NCBI RefSeq assembly: GCF_001281315.1
Contig: NZ_CP012479.1
Span: 1,550,001-1,614,000, forward strand
Source: Arthrobacter sp. ERGS1:01
GTDB taxonomy: Bacteria > Actinomycetota > Actinomycetes > Actinomycetales > Micrococcaceae
Direction: 5' to 3'
DNA length: 64,000 nt
Part shown: one piece after another, positions 56,499-64,000 of the stretch
Numbering within the stretch: the stretch's first letter is position 1
How the letters are laid out: each line of letters begins with the position of its first letter
Translations under genes and position numbers: made by a program
The notes under the pieces: model-generated
Told to the model about the DNA's origin: nothing
Databases searched by the model: none
What the model saw: only the letters and a program-made list of their open reading frames with translations

Positions 56499-57900
56499 CG
56501 GCGGGGCCGCAGGGAGCCCCGCGAACGGGCTGCCGGTCAACGGAAACGTGTCCTTTTGGTATGCCGGCACCGGTGTGCCCCGCCCGGAGAACCCGCTCGA
56601 CGGCGACACCCGCGCCGATGTCTGCATCGTCGGTGCCGGGTATACGGGGCTTTGGACCGCCTACTACCTGGCGAAGGCCGACCCGAGTTTGCGGATCACG
56701 ATCGTCGAGGCGAAGTTTGCCGGCTACGGCGCCTCCGGGCGCAACGGCGGCTGGCTGACGAACTCCATCACGGGAGGACGCGACGGCTACGTGCGGACCC
56801 ACGGCCGGGCCGCCGTCGAACGTTTCCAAGACGCCATGAACCGCACCGTGCAGGAGGTCATCGACGTGGCCGCGGCGGAGGGGATCGAGGCCGACATCCG
56901 CAAGGGTGGGGAGCTGAACGTCGCCACCAGTGCGGCGCAGCTCCAGCGGCTCCGAGCCTTCGCGGAGGATGAGGCGCAGTGGGCGAGCGCCGGCACGGAG
57001 CTGTTGGATGCGGCCCAAACACGGGAACGGATCACCATTGCCGGCGCCCTGGGCGGCATCTGGCACCCGCACTGCGCGCGCATCCAACCCGCCAAGCTGG
57101 TGCGCGGGCTTGCCGGCGCCGTCAAGGGGCTCGGCGTCACGATCCACGAGGACACGCCCGCGCTGGAGTTGGGGCCAGGCACCGTCCGCACCTCCCGCGG
57201 CACCGTCCACGCCCGGTACGTCATCCGCGCCACCGAGGGATTCACGGCCGGCCTTGCCGGCCAGCGGCGCACCTGGCTGCCGCTGAATTCGTCCATGATC
57301 GTCACCGAACCACTGTCCGCGGCGCAGTGGGCGGAGATTGGCTGGGCCGGTGCCGAGACGCTCGGCGACATGGCGCACGCCTACATTTACGCCCAGCGCA
57401 CGGCCGACGGCAGGATCGCCATCGGCGGCCGCGGGGACCCCTATAAATTCGGTTCCCGCACCGACGCCGACGGCCACACCCCGGAAAAGACCGTCCGCCA
57501 GCTCACCGACATGCTGGGCCGGTTGTTCCCCGCCACCGAGGGCCTCGGGATCGACCACGCCTGGTCCGGGGTCCTCGGCGTGCCCCGCGACTGGCATGCC
57601 ACGGTGGGCCTGGACGACGACGGCGTCGGTTGGGCGGGCGGCTACGTCGGCACCGGGGTGGCCACGACCAACCTGGCCGGGCGAACCCTGGCCGACCTGG
57701 TCCTGGGCCGGTCCACCGAGCTGACGGACCTGCCGTGGGTGGGCCGGCGCGTGCGCCGCTGGGAAGTGGAGCCGCTGCGGTGGCTGGCCGTGAAGTCCCT
57801 TTACGCCACCTACAACGCGGCCGACCGGGCCGAAGCGGCCGGGCGGAGCAGCACCCACCCGCTCGCCACGGCGGCGGACCTCATCAGCGGCAAGGCCTGA
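56488..57900 (+). CDS. FAD-dependent amine oxidoreductase (PuuB/DAO-like)
   Basis: A 470-residue flavoprotein. ADVCIVGAGYTGLWTAYYL is the FAD dinucleotide motif, FAGYGASGRNGGWLTNSITG the second FAD segment typical of the PuuB (gamma-glutamylputrescine oxidase) branch, and IDHAWSGVLGVPRDWHATVG with GYVGTGVATTNLAGRTLADL the C-terminal FAD contacts. It would produce the aldehyde used by the preceding dehydrogenase. It probably starts at TTG 56488 inside the dehydrogenase gene, so translation is coupled. Confidence 0.85.
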   Translation: MSANGGAAGSPANGLPVNGNVSFWYAGTGVPRPENPLDGDTRADVCIVGAGYTGLWTAYYLAKADPSLRITIVEAKFAGYGASGRNGGWLTNSITGGRDGYVRTHGRAAVERFQDAMNRTVQEVIDVAAAEGIEADIRKGGELNVATSAAQLQRLRAFAEDEAQWASAGTELLDAAQTRERITIAGALGGIWHPHCARIQPAKLVRGLAGAVKGLGVTIHEDTPALELGPGTVRTSRGTVHARYVIRATEGFTAGLAGQRRTWLPLNSSMIVTEPLSAAQWAEIGWAGAETLGDMAHAYIYAQRTADGRIAIGGRGDPYKFGSRTDADGHTPEKTVRQLTDMLGRLFPATEGLGIDHAWSGVLGVPRDWHATVGLDDDGVGWAGGYVGTGVATTNLAGRTLADLVLGRSTELTDLPWVGRRVRRWEVEPLRWLAVKSLYATYNAADRAEAAGRSSTHPLATAADLISGKA

Positions 57901-57933
57901 CCCATCTCAAACGACGCTATCGAAAGGCGCCCC

Positions 57934-59646
57934 GTGAACGCGAACTCCCTGACGGCCGAGCTCGTCATTCACTCCGCCCGCATCTTTGACGGCCGGCGGC
58001 TGCTTCCCGGGGCTTCCGCCGTGGCCGTGGCGGGCGGCTCGATCATCGAGGTTGGCACCGACGCGGACATCCTGGCCGCACACCCGGGGGCATTTCGGGT
58101 GATCGACGCCGGCGGCAGGCTGGTATGCCCGTCGTTCACCGACGCGCATGTCCACCCCGTCATGGGCGGCTGGGAGTTGGGCAATTGCGAGCTCAGCGGC
58201 GCCGCCGATGCCGCCGAATGCCTGGCGTTGATCGGCGACTACGCCGCCGCGCACCCCGAGCTCGACTGGATCGTGGGCGGCGGCTGGCACATGCCGCACT
58301 TCCGCGACGGCCTGCCCACGGCCGATCTACTGGAACAGGTGGCGCCGGGCCGGGCCATCTTCCTTGTCAACGCCGACCACCACGGTGCATGGGTGTCACC
58401 CGAGGCCCTGCGCCGGGCAAACATCACGGCCGCCACGGTCGATCCCGCTGACGGACGGATCGACCGCGATTCCCACGGCACGCCGTCGGGCACCCTGCAG
58501 GAGGGTGCCATGGATTTGGTGGGTTCGCTCCCGCCCGCCCCGACCGACGGCGACTACGTCCGGGCGCTGCTCCGGGCACAGGACTACCTGCACAGCCTGG
58601 GGATCACCGGCTGGCAGGACGCGATCGTCGGCGAGTACGCCGGGCACCGCGACAGCACCGGAACCTACCTGCGCCTGCAGGACTCCGGGCAGCTGAACTC
58701 CCGTGTCACCGGCGCACTGTGGCTGGACCGCGGCCTGACCCTGGAGCGGGTTCCGGAAGTCGTGGCCGCGCTGGTGGCCCGGCGCGAGCACATTGCGGCG
58801 TCCGGCCGCCGCCACGGCGCCGGATCGTTTACGGCCAACACGGTCAAGATCATGCAGGACGGTGTCGCTGAGGCCGAAACCGCCGCCTTGAAGGAACCGT
58901 ACCTGGACAAGTGCGGGCACCTGGGTGGGCACAGCGGCACGTCCCACTTCGCGCCCGAGGTGCTCGACGCCGTCGTCAGTCAACTGGCCCTGGCGGGCTT
59001 CCAGCTCCATTTCCACACGATTGGCGACAGGGCGTTCAGCGAGGTGCTCGACGCCCTGGCGGCGGCGCGCCTGGCCGGGGACCTTGGCGGTGCCCGGCAC
59101 CAGATTGCGCACCTGCAGCTGGTGGACCCGGCGGATATCGGGCGGATGGCGGAGCTGGGCGTCACGGCCAATCTGCAGGCGCTGTGGGCGTGCAACGACG
59201 CCGCCATGACGGAACTGACGGTGCCATTGTTCGGTGCCGAACGCTCCGGCCGGCAATATCCGTTCCGGGCGATCGCGGCGGCCGGGATACCGCTCGCCAT
59301 GGGATCCGACTGGCCGGTGTCCACGCCGGATCCCTGGCAGGCCATCCATGTCGCCGTCACCCGCCAACCGCCGGGTGAGGGCGGCGTGGAACCGCTGCTA
59401 CCCGGGCAGGCACTGACCCTTGAAGAGGCGCTGGCGGCCTACACCGCCGGATCGGCCCATGTGACACACCATGACGGCGGTGGAATCATCGCCGCCGGCA
59501 AACAAGCAGATATTGTGGTGCTGAACGCCGACCCATTCACCATGCCGTCCTCGGAGCTGCACACAGTGCGGGCCGAGACCACCATTTTCGCGGGCGAGAT
59601 TGTTTTCGACGCGGCCGTAGGAGCAACCCGTGAGCACACATCCTGA
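57934..59646 (+). CDS. YtcJ-type amidohydrolase (Amidohydro_3)
   Basis: A 570-residue metal-dependent hydrolase. SFTDAHVHPVMGGWELGN is the HxH metal site near the N-terminus, NTVKIMQDGVAE holds the lysine, QLHFHTIGDRAFSEVLD the HFHTIGD motif, and GSDWPVSTPDPWQ the last aspartate. YtcJ-like enzymes act on amides or N-acyl compounds; the substrate is unknown. Lying in an amine catabolic operon, it may release a substrate amine. It overlaps the Lrp/AsnC gene by 17 bases. Confidence 0.85.
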   Translation: MNANSLTAELVIHSARIFDGRRLLPGASAVAVAGGSIIEVGTDADILAAHPGAFRVIDAGGRLVCPSFTDAHVHPVMGGWELGNCELSGAADAAECLALIGDYAAAHPELDWIVGGGWHMPHFRDGLPTADLLEQVAPGRAIFLVNADHHGAWVSPEALRRANITAATVDPADGRIDRDSHGTPSGTLQEGAMDLVGSLPPAPTDGDYVRALLRAQDYLHSLGITGWQDAIVGEYAGHRDSTGTYLRLQDSGQLNSRVTGALWLDRGLTLERVPEVVAALVARREHIAASGRRHGAGSFTANTVKIMQDGVAEAETAALKEPYLDKCGHLGGHSGTSHFAPEVLDAVVSQLALAGFQLHFHTIGDRAFSEVLDALAAARLAGDLGGARHQIAHLQLVDPADIGRMAELGVTANLQALWACNDAAMTELTVPLFGAERSGRQYPFRAIAAAGIPLAMGSDWPVSTPDPWQAIHVAVTRQPPGEGGVEPLLPGQALTLEEALAAYTAGSAHVTHHDGGGIIAAGKQADIVVLNADPFTMPSSELHTVRAETTIFAGEIVFDAAVGATREHTS

Positions 59647-60100
59647 GCCGAGCCTGAACGAGCTGGACGACATCTCCAAACGGATCATCGAACAGCTCCA
59701 GGAGGACGGCCGGCGCTCCTATGCCGCCATCGCCGAATCCGTGGGGCTCTCCGACGCCGCCGTACGCCAACGCATCAAACGGCTCATCGACAGCAAACTG
59801 CTGGAAATCGTGGCCGTCACTGATCCGCTGCGGGTGGGGTTCACCCGGCAGGCCATGATCGGGGTGCGGGTCAGTGGCCCGGTTCGCGACATCGCCCAGG
59901 CGCTGGAGTCCTTCGCCGAGGTCAGCTACATCGTGCTCACGGCCGGCCAGTACGATCTCCTGGTGGAGGTGGTGTGCGAGGACGACGAACACCTGTTGCG
60001 CCTGCTGGCCAGGATGCGCGAACTGCCCGCCGTGCAGTCCACCGAGACGTTCATGTACCTGAAACTGCACAAGCAGCGCTACGACTGGGGCACCCGCTAA
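59630..60100 (+). CDS. Lrp/AsnC-family transcriptional regulator
   Basis: A 156-residue regulator: an N-terminal helix-turn-helix (DISKRIIEQLQEDGRRSYAA then IAESVGLSDAAVRQRIKRL) and a C-terminal RAM ligand domain (VSYIVLTAGQYDLLVEVVC). It starts at GTG 59630 inside the amidohydrolase gene, so it is co-expressed with the amine-degradation genes and probably senses an amino acid or amine from the pathway. Confidence 0.9.
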   Translation: MSTHPEPSLNELDDISKRIIEQLQEDGRRSYAAIAESVGLSDAAVRQRIKRLIDSKLLEIVAVTDPLRVGFTRQAMIGVRVSGPVRDIAQALESFAEVSYIVLTAGQYDLLVEVVCEDDEHLLRLLARMRELPAVQSTETFMYLKLHKQRYDWGTR

Positions 60101-60105
60101 CGCAT

Positions 60106-60128
60106 CGGTGGTCGAGCCTGTCGAGACC
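60106..60128. repeat. Half-copy of the palindromic repeat
   Basis: CGGTGGTCGAGCCTGTCGAG followed by ACC differs at one position from an arm of the palindrome at 46468. It lies just after the Lrp/AsnC stop and marks the junction with the AT-richer TIR-STING region. Confidence 0.75.
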
Positions 60129-60161
60129 TGGTTGGCGGGTCCGAGAGCTGGTTAGCGGGTC
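60122..60161. repeat. Two 20-bp imperfect tandem repeats
   Basis: CGAGACCTGGTTGGCGGGTC and CGAGAGCTGGTTAGCGGGTC are adjacent and differ at two or three positions. They adjoin the palindromic repeat half-copy, 32 bases from the 3' end of the TIR-STING gene. Confidence 0.7.
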
Positions 60162-60192
60162 GGGATGCCGTCTGCGATCGTCCTGACCTGCC

Positions 60193-61179
60193 CTACCTTG
60201 TTTTCCAGATGCTGAACCTGAAGTACTTCCTCTCGATCCAGTCGGGCACCATGACCCGCAGGGTGTGCTCGAAATTGGCAATTTCCCGGCTCTCCAGGGT
60301 GCGTCGGGTGTCGTCCTGGGCAAGGAAATCTGCGCTGAAGTATTCATCGATCGCGAGCTTCGAGGAGAGCATGGTGGTGGGTACGTCAAACAGGTGCAGG
60401 GATTGGCCTTTCGCGCTCAGCCTTCCCGAAACATAGAAGGGAAACGGCCGGGATTTTGCGTTGATGATGATGCGCTTGTACGAGGACGTATACCGGTTGA
60501 GTGATTCCTGCTCCAGGTCGATGAGGTTGGCCGGCATCCTGATTTCAATGGTTGGGTAGTGGTTCTTCAGGTCATAGCTTGTTGCGATTTCTTCGCCGTT
60601 TTCATCCTTCTCGATGACCTGGAAGGACTTTGAATGCTCGAAGGCGCTGAAAACTTTCCTCAGGAAGTTTTGGTAATAGCCGATTGCCAACGAGGTGGAG
60701 GGAAGCATGGTGAAATCGGCACGTTTTGCCGCTGTCCCCATCACGTGGCGCAGGCGATCGCAGGGCTCCTTCAGCGCGCCCACCAGATCGCCACCCGGCT
60801 CGAAGGTGGCCACGTCGATTCCGTCCCAGTCGCTGAACATTCCGGTGCCTCGCTGCGCCAGGAGAAAGGTGCGGTTTGGCCCCAATCGGCCCAGGAAAAG
60901 GCCGAACTCGAAGATCACGTTGTCGCGGGCCACATGAACCTGGTGATGGTGAACCACGGCCAGGTCGTCCGGCGTGAAAATGGCTATCGCGAAATCGTAA
61001 TAGCTCGCCCGGTTGAGCAAAGTTTCGAGATAGCTTCTATTGACGGTGAAAACATTCTCATTCCAAATTTGAACATCGAAGTCCGAATCAAAGTTCGCCT
61101 TGGCGGCCACGGCAATATCTATCGCCTCAGTCGATGACGCGATAAAGATGGTCGCCCGCCTGTTGGTGGATGTTTCCAC
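60193..61179 (-). CDS. TIR-STING (Cap12-like) cyclic-dinucleotide-sensing NADase effector
   Basis: About 328 residues. Residues 8-150 form a TIR-like domain (ATIFIASSTEAIDIAV; ARDNVIFEFGLFLGRLGPN, where Glu91 aligns with the catalytic glutamate of characterised TIR-STING). Residues 156-328 match prokaryotic STING: LPSTSLAIGYYQNFL, RPFPFYV (244-250), LHLFDVPTTM (261-270) and ESREIANFEHTL. In CBASS the STING domain binds a cyclic dinucleotide, oligomerises and activates NAD+ cleavage by TIR. No cyclase gene is adjacent. The gene is distinctly AT-richer than its neighbours. The GTG at 61179 is the likely start, with no strong ribosome-binding site. Confidence 0.85.
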   Translation of the reverse strand: METSTNRRATIFIASSTEAIDIAVAAKANFDSDFDVQIWNENVFTVNRSYLETLLNRASYYDFAIAIFTPDDLAVVHHHQVHVARDNVIFEFGLFLGRLGPNRTFLLAQRGTGMFSDWDGIDVATFEPGGDLVGALKEPCDRLRHVMGTAAKRADFTMLPSTSLAIGYYQNFLRKVFSAFEHSKSFQVIEKDENGEEIATSYDLKNHYPTIEIRMPANLIDLEQESLNRYTSSYKRIIINAKSRPFPFYVSGRLSAKGQSLHLFDVPTTMLSSKLAIDEYFSADFLAQDDTRRTLESREIANFEHTLRVMVPDWIERKYFRFSIWKTR

Positions 61180-61290
61180 AATCCAAAGATTACGCCTTGG
61201 GCCATGGCGGGACCAGGTTCCTTCCGTTGGTCGAATCTTTCGAGTCCATACAACCCCGATCAATAAATAGAACATAAATACGTGAAATGA

Positions 61291-61319
61291 TTTCAAATGG
61301 GTAACGTTTGCGGTAAAAT
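61291..61319 (+). promoter_or_regulatory. Promoter of the second DUF222/HNH gene, probably giving a leaderless mRNA
   Basis: TTTCAA at 61291-61296 and TAAAAT at 61314-61319 with a 17-base spacer. The ATG at 61326 falls about seven bases after the -10 box, so transcription would start at or next to the start codon. Confidence 0.6.
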
Positions 61320-61325
61320 GGAGGC

Positions 61326-63401
61326 ATGAGCAAGTCGGTGCTGGTCCCCGGCGATCGGGGCGATTCGGCCGCCGCACGCAGTGCGGCGGAGCTCATCACC
61401 GCTGTCAGGCTTCCCGACGTCGAAAGCTTCCCATCCAACTTTCCCGGTTTTGCCGAACTGCCGGCTTTCGCGCCGTTCGAGGACCCGTCGGATCTGTCAG
61501 CGGAACCCCGGTTGACGAAGGTCGATGTGGCCCGGTCCGTGATGGATGATTGCGCCGCCGCCTTAGCCGGTATCCAGATACTGGAAGCCCGCGTGGCTGG
61601 GTGCAAGGCGGCCTTGGTGGAGCGGTTTGTTTCAGCGGCCAGGGCAGAGGAACAGGCGCTTTGCCTGGATCGCTGGCAGTCCACGGTCTCCGAGATGAGT
61701 GCCAGGGCCGAGATTGCTGCCGCATTGACCATCACTGAGGGTAGTGTCGGCGCGTTGATTGAGCACTCCCTGACAGTGGTCCGGGACCTGCCCGGGACAT
61801 GGGATCAAGTCCGGCAAGGTTGCCTGCCCTGGGGTCATGCGGTGGTGATCGCAGAGGAAACCATCACCCTGGGCGCCGCCGGCATCCCGGCAGACGCCAT
61901 TGAAGCGTATGAGCGAGCCCTGCTGGGCAAGGCGCCCGGCTGCACCCTGCCCTCGTTCAAGGGCAAGGCACGGAGGCTGCTGGAGAAATCCCACCCGGAA
62001 TCCATCGCAACCCGCACCAAGGCGGCATATGAGCGGCGGCGGGTGGAGATTCAGCGCGTCCACGACGGCATGTCCTGGCTCAACCTTCATCTTCCTGCCC
62101 CTACGGTGGAGGGCATTTGGGATCAGTGCACCTTCATTGCCCGCAACGCCCAAGGACCGGGGGAGTCCCGCACCTTGACCCAGTTGCGGGCCGATGTCGA
62201 GGCCGCCCTGCTGCTGGGCCAGTCCCTGGCCGTCAACGGCATCAACGACAACCGGCCGCTACCGGCGCTTACGGACGCCACAGTGCCGGAAGCGAGCGCG
62301 ACGACGGGGGCCGAAGTTGCCATTGTCGTTCCTCCTGCCGGTGCTTTCGGTTTTCCGGGTTTTGACCCGACCGGAGTGGTGCATCCGCCGGCGGTACCGG
62401 AAGACTATGCCCGGCTTTGCGCGATGACGGGTGCCGGTCCGGAACCCGATCCTTGCGATCCCGGCAGCCTACCGGGCAGGTTCTACACACTGGACGATCG
62501 GCAGATCCCTGCTTTCCCAACGCCCAACTACAACGAACCACGGTATGCCCCGCCGGACCTCTGGAACCCCGAGTCCGTCGGCGGTGCCGGCCCGAGCAGC
62601 ACTGGGTCTTGGACTTCAGGCTCAGGGGACGGCGCCGCGCGTTCCGCCGTCCCCTGGCTGGGGATGCCGCCAATGCCGCAGGTCATGCCCGTGCTGTTGA
62701 TCCCGGCCCTGTCGCTGGTTGGCGCCTCGTGCGACCCGGCCATTCTGGAGGGCTATGGGCCCATCAGCATCGAGGTGGCAAAGCGCCTCCTTGCGGACGC
62801 ATCCTGCTTCTACCGGGCCTTCACCGATCCGATGACAGGGGAGGCCCTGGCGCTGAACCCGGAAACCCGGCGGGTGGACAGGAAGATGCGGATCATGCTG
62901 CGGGCGGCCAACGAATTCTGCACATTCCCGGGTTGTTCGGCGAAGGCCGCCCACTCCGAGGTGGACCACATCAAACCATGGAGCGCCGGTGGTACGAGTG
63001 TTCTGGAAAATCTTGAACCCCTGGATAAACGGCACCACCTCGTGAAGCACTTCAAGGACGATCGCACCCGCCAAGGGCGCATTCGTGAGGACCAGTCAGC
63101 CGAACGGGCCGCGCTAAAATTGCGTGGCTGGACGCCCACCATGACCGAATCCGGCCGTCCCGGCTGGACCTCGCCCACCGGACGCTACTACCCGCCACAA
63201 CCAGCCGAGACCGCCCCACCGTCATACCCGAAATGGATTGCCAAGACCATCGCCGGCCGTCTCGAACCGGCTGGGCTGGCGGAATCGTCAGGACCGGGCG
63301 CCCAGGCGAGCCCGGCGGGTTCCGGCAACCTTCGGCCTCGTACCGGCCCCATCGACGTCAGCCCAGCCGAAGCCCTCATGATTCACTACCTCGCCGGCTG
63401 A
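61326..63401 (+). CDS. DUF222 / HNH endonuclease-like protein (13E12 repeat type), second copy
   Basis: A 691-residue protein with a long DUF222 region (KVDVARSVMDDCAAALAGIQ; GHAVVIAEETITLGAAGIP; RLLEKSHPESIATRTKAAYE) and a C-terminal HNH domain (CTFPGCSAKAAHSEVDHIKP, then NLEPLDKRHHLVKHFKDD) with intact histidines. A proline/glycine-rich insertion of about 150 residues (roughly 330-480) separates the halves, and a disordered tail follows the HNH. It is divergent from the TIR-STING gene. Unlike the copy at 6168 it has no visible SOS box. Role unknown. Confidence 0.87.
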   Translation: MSKSVLVPGDRGDSAAARSAAELITAVRLPDVESFPSNFPGFAELPAFAPFEDPSDLSAEPRLTKVDVARSVMDDCAAALAGIQILEARVAGCKAALVERFVSAARAEEQALCLDRWQSTVSEMSARAEIAAALTITEGSVGALIEHSLTVVRDLPGTWDQVRQGCLPWGHAVVIAEETITLGAAGIPADAIEAYERALLGKAPGCTLPSFKGKARRLLEKSHPESIATRTKAAYERRRVEIQRVHDGMSWLNLHLPAPTVEGIWDQCTFIARNAQGPGESRTLTQLRADVEAALLLGQSLAVNGINDNRPLPALTDATVPEASATTGAEVAIVVPPAGAFGFPGFDPTGVVHPPAVPEDYARLCAMTGAGPEPDPCDPGSLPGRFYTLDDRQIPAFPTPNYNEPRYAPPDLWNPESVGGAGPSSTGSWTSGSGDGAARSAVPWLGMPPMPQVMPVLLIPALSLVGASCDPAILEGYGPISIEVAKRLLADASCFYRAFTDPMTGEALALNPETRRVDRKMRIMLRAANEFCTFPGCSAKAAHSEVDHIKPWSAGGTSVLENLEPLDKRHHLVKHFKDDRTRQGRIREDQSAERAALKLRGWTPTMTESGRPGWTSPTGRYYPPQPAETAPPSYPKWIAKTIAGRLEPAGLAESSGPGAQASPAGSGNLRPRTGPIDVSPAEALMIHYLAG

Positions 63402-63445
63402 CCCAGCCAAACACCCGCGGCACCGCACAGGCTACCCAAAAAGAC

Positions 63446-63498
63446 GCCCGCCTCCCGTTCCCTCGACCGGCAGGCCGGGCAGGGAACGGAGGGCGGGC
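63446..63498 (-). terminator. Terminator between the HNH and potC-like genes
   Basis: An 18-bp near-perfect stem (63446-63463 with 63481-63498, two mismatches) and a 17-base loop. On the minus strand it is followed by GTCTTTTTGG, so it mainly ends the potC-like transcript. Confidence 0.75.
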
Positions 63499-63512
63499 GC
63501 AAGTGGTGAGGC

Positions 63513-64000
63513 TTATGAACCGGCGATGGTCTTGGCGATGTCCGTGGAGCTTTCGCCAAAGCGGCGCAGCACCAGGGCCACCACGGCCAACGCCACCAGG
63601 GTCAGCAGCAACATGATCGTCGACACCGCCGCAATTTCGGGACGGAGCGAGACCTTCAGCGAGCTGAAGATGTACACCGGCCACGGCGTGTTCCCCGGCA
63701 CCTGCACGAAGCTGGAGACGATCGTGTTGTCCAGGCTCAGCGTGAACGACATCAGTGCACCAGCCAGGATGCCGGGCGCCGCGATGGGCAGGGTGATCTG
63801 CCAGAACCTGTTCCACGGCGTGGCGTACAAATCCGCCGCGGCCTCCTCGAGTGCCATGTCGGTGCCCTGCATGCGGGCCCTGACAATGAACGTCACCACG
63901 GCCACCGACATCACGGTGTGCGCCACCACCAGGCGGACCATGCCGTTGTTGATCGGGGCGAAGCCAAAATCAGTGCCGAGGCTGACGAACCACGGCAGGA
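63513..64000 (-). CDS. potC: PotC-like spermidine/putrescine ABC transporter permease (5' end outside window)
   Basis: The last 162 codons of a minus-strand gene that continues past the right edge. The translation includes LGTDFGFAPINNGMVRLVVA, VMSVAVVTFIVRARMQ, then LEEAAADLYATPWNRFWQIT with LPIAAPGILAGALMSFTLSL, the EAA loop that contacts the ATPase in binding-protein-dependent permeases. The sequence fits PotC/YdcV-type polyamine permeases, which suits the nearby amine-catabolism genes. A terminator follows at 63446-63498. Confidence 0.85.
   Translation of the reverse strand, partial: LPWFVSLGTDFGFAPINNGMVRLVVAHTVMSVAVVTFIVRARMQGTDMALEEAAADLYATPWNRFWQITLPIAAPGILAGALMSFTLSLDNTIVSSFVQVPGNTPWPVYIFSSLKVSLRPEIAAVSTIMLLLTLVALAVVALVLRRFGESSTDIAKTIAGS

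Noticed and set aside
61231..61244. Possible SOS box (TCGAATCTTTCGAG) near the second DUF222/HNH gene
   Set aside because: The two half-sites are too close and lack the GTTCG half of the LexA consensus.
59630..63401. A complete CBASS operon around TIR-STING
   Set aside because: None of the neighbouring proteins shows CD-NTase, Cap2, Cap3 or related features; the HNH gene is of the DUF222 type.

Overview
The window is chromosomal DNA from a high-GC actinobacterium, most likely an Arthrobacter-like member of the Micrococcaceae. Support comes from G/C-ending codon use throughout, a mycothione reductase (mycothiol is an actinobacterial thiol), two DUF222/HNH proteins of the 13E12 type, a CgArsR-like arsenic repressor and an actinobacterial-order urease cluster. 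I see no rRNA, tRNA, CRISPR array, insertion sequence or prophage module.

Layout. 1-15.4 kb: partial 2OG-Fe(II) oxygenase, Old Yellow Enzyme, MobA-like transferase, a sigma factor/zinc-finger anti-sigma pair divergent from a secreted beta-propeller protein, mycothione reductase, a DUF222/HNH gene with an SOS-box-like site, alpha/beta hydrolases, a glycosyltransferase and a LolA-like/ABC transporter operon. 15.4-20.1 kb: an arsenic island (arsR with an ArsN-like acetyltransferase, divergent from acr3, arsC and a frameshifted flavoprotein) ending in decayed arsC fragments, one joined to half a universal stress protein. 20-36.6 kb: housekeeping and accessory enzymes, including a frameshifted hrpB, a papain-like peptidase with a lectin-like propeller followed directly by a chagasin-family inhibitor, a Dps/SDR pair, a class A penicillin-binding protein and a sedolisin-family peptidase. 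37-38.8 kb: a two-gene TIR-transmembrane plus SLATT-type membrane protein cassette, a candidate immune system. 39.4-42.7 kb: an MFS exporter, DoxX and TetR with a clear operator. 42.8-49.1 kb: a complete urease operon, ureABCEFGD plus a nickel permease. 49.3-60.1 kb: a secreted AMIN-like protein, a cupin protein, and an amine/polyamine catabolic region (PucR regulator, MmsA-type dehydrogenase, class III aminotransferase, gamma-aminobutyraldehyde dehydrogenase, FAD amine oxidoreductase, amidohydrolase, Lrp/AsnC). A PotC-like polyamine permease begins at the right edge. 60.2-63.4 kb: an AT-richer gene for a TIR-STING protein with no cyclic-nucleotide synthase beside it, and a second, divergent DUF222/HNH gene.

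Most notable are the orphan TIR-STING gene, the TIR/SLATT cassette, the peptidase-inhibitor pair, the decaying arsenic island and a palindromic repeat family that has entered the 5' end of ureD. Two genes (hrpB and the ars flavoprotein) each carry an apparent one-base loss in a G-rich run, so base-calling error must be excluded before either is called a pseudogene.
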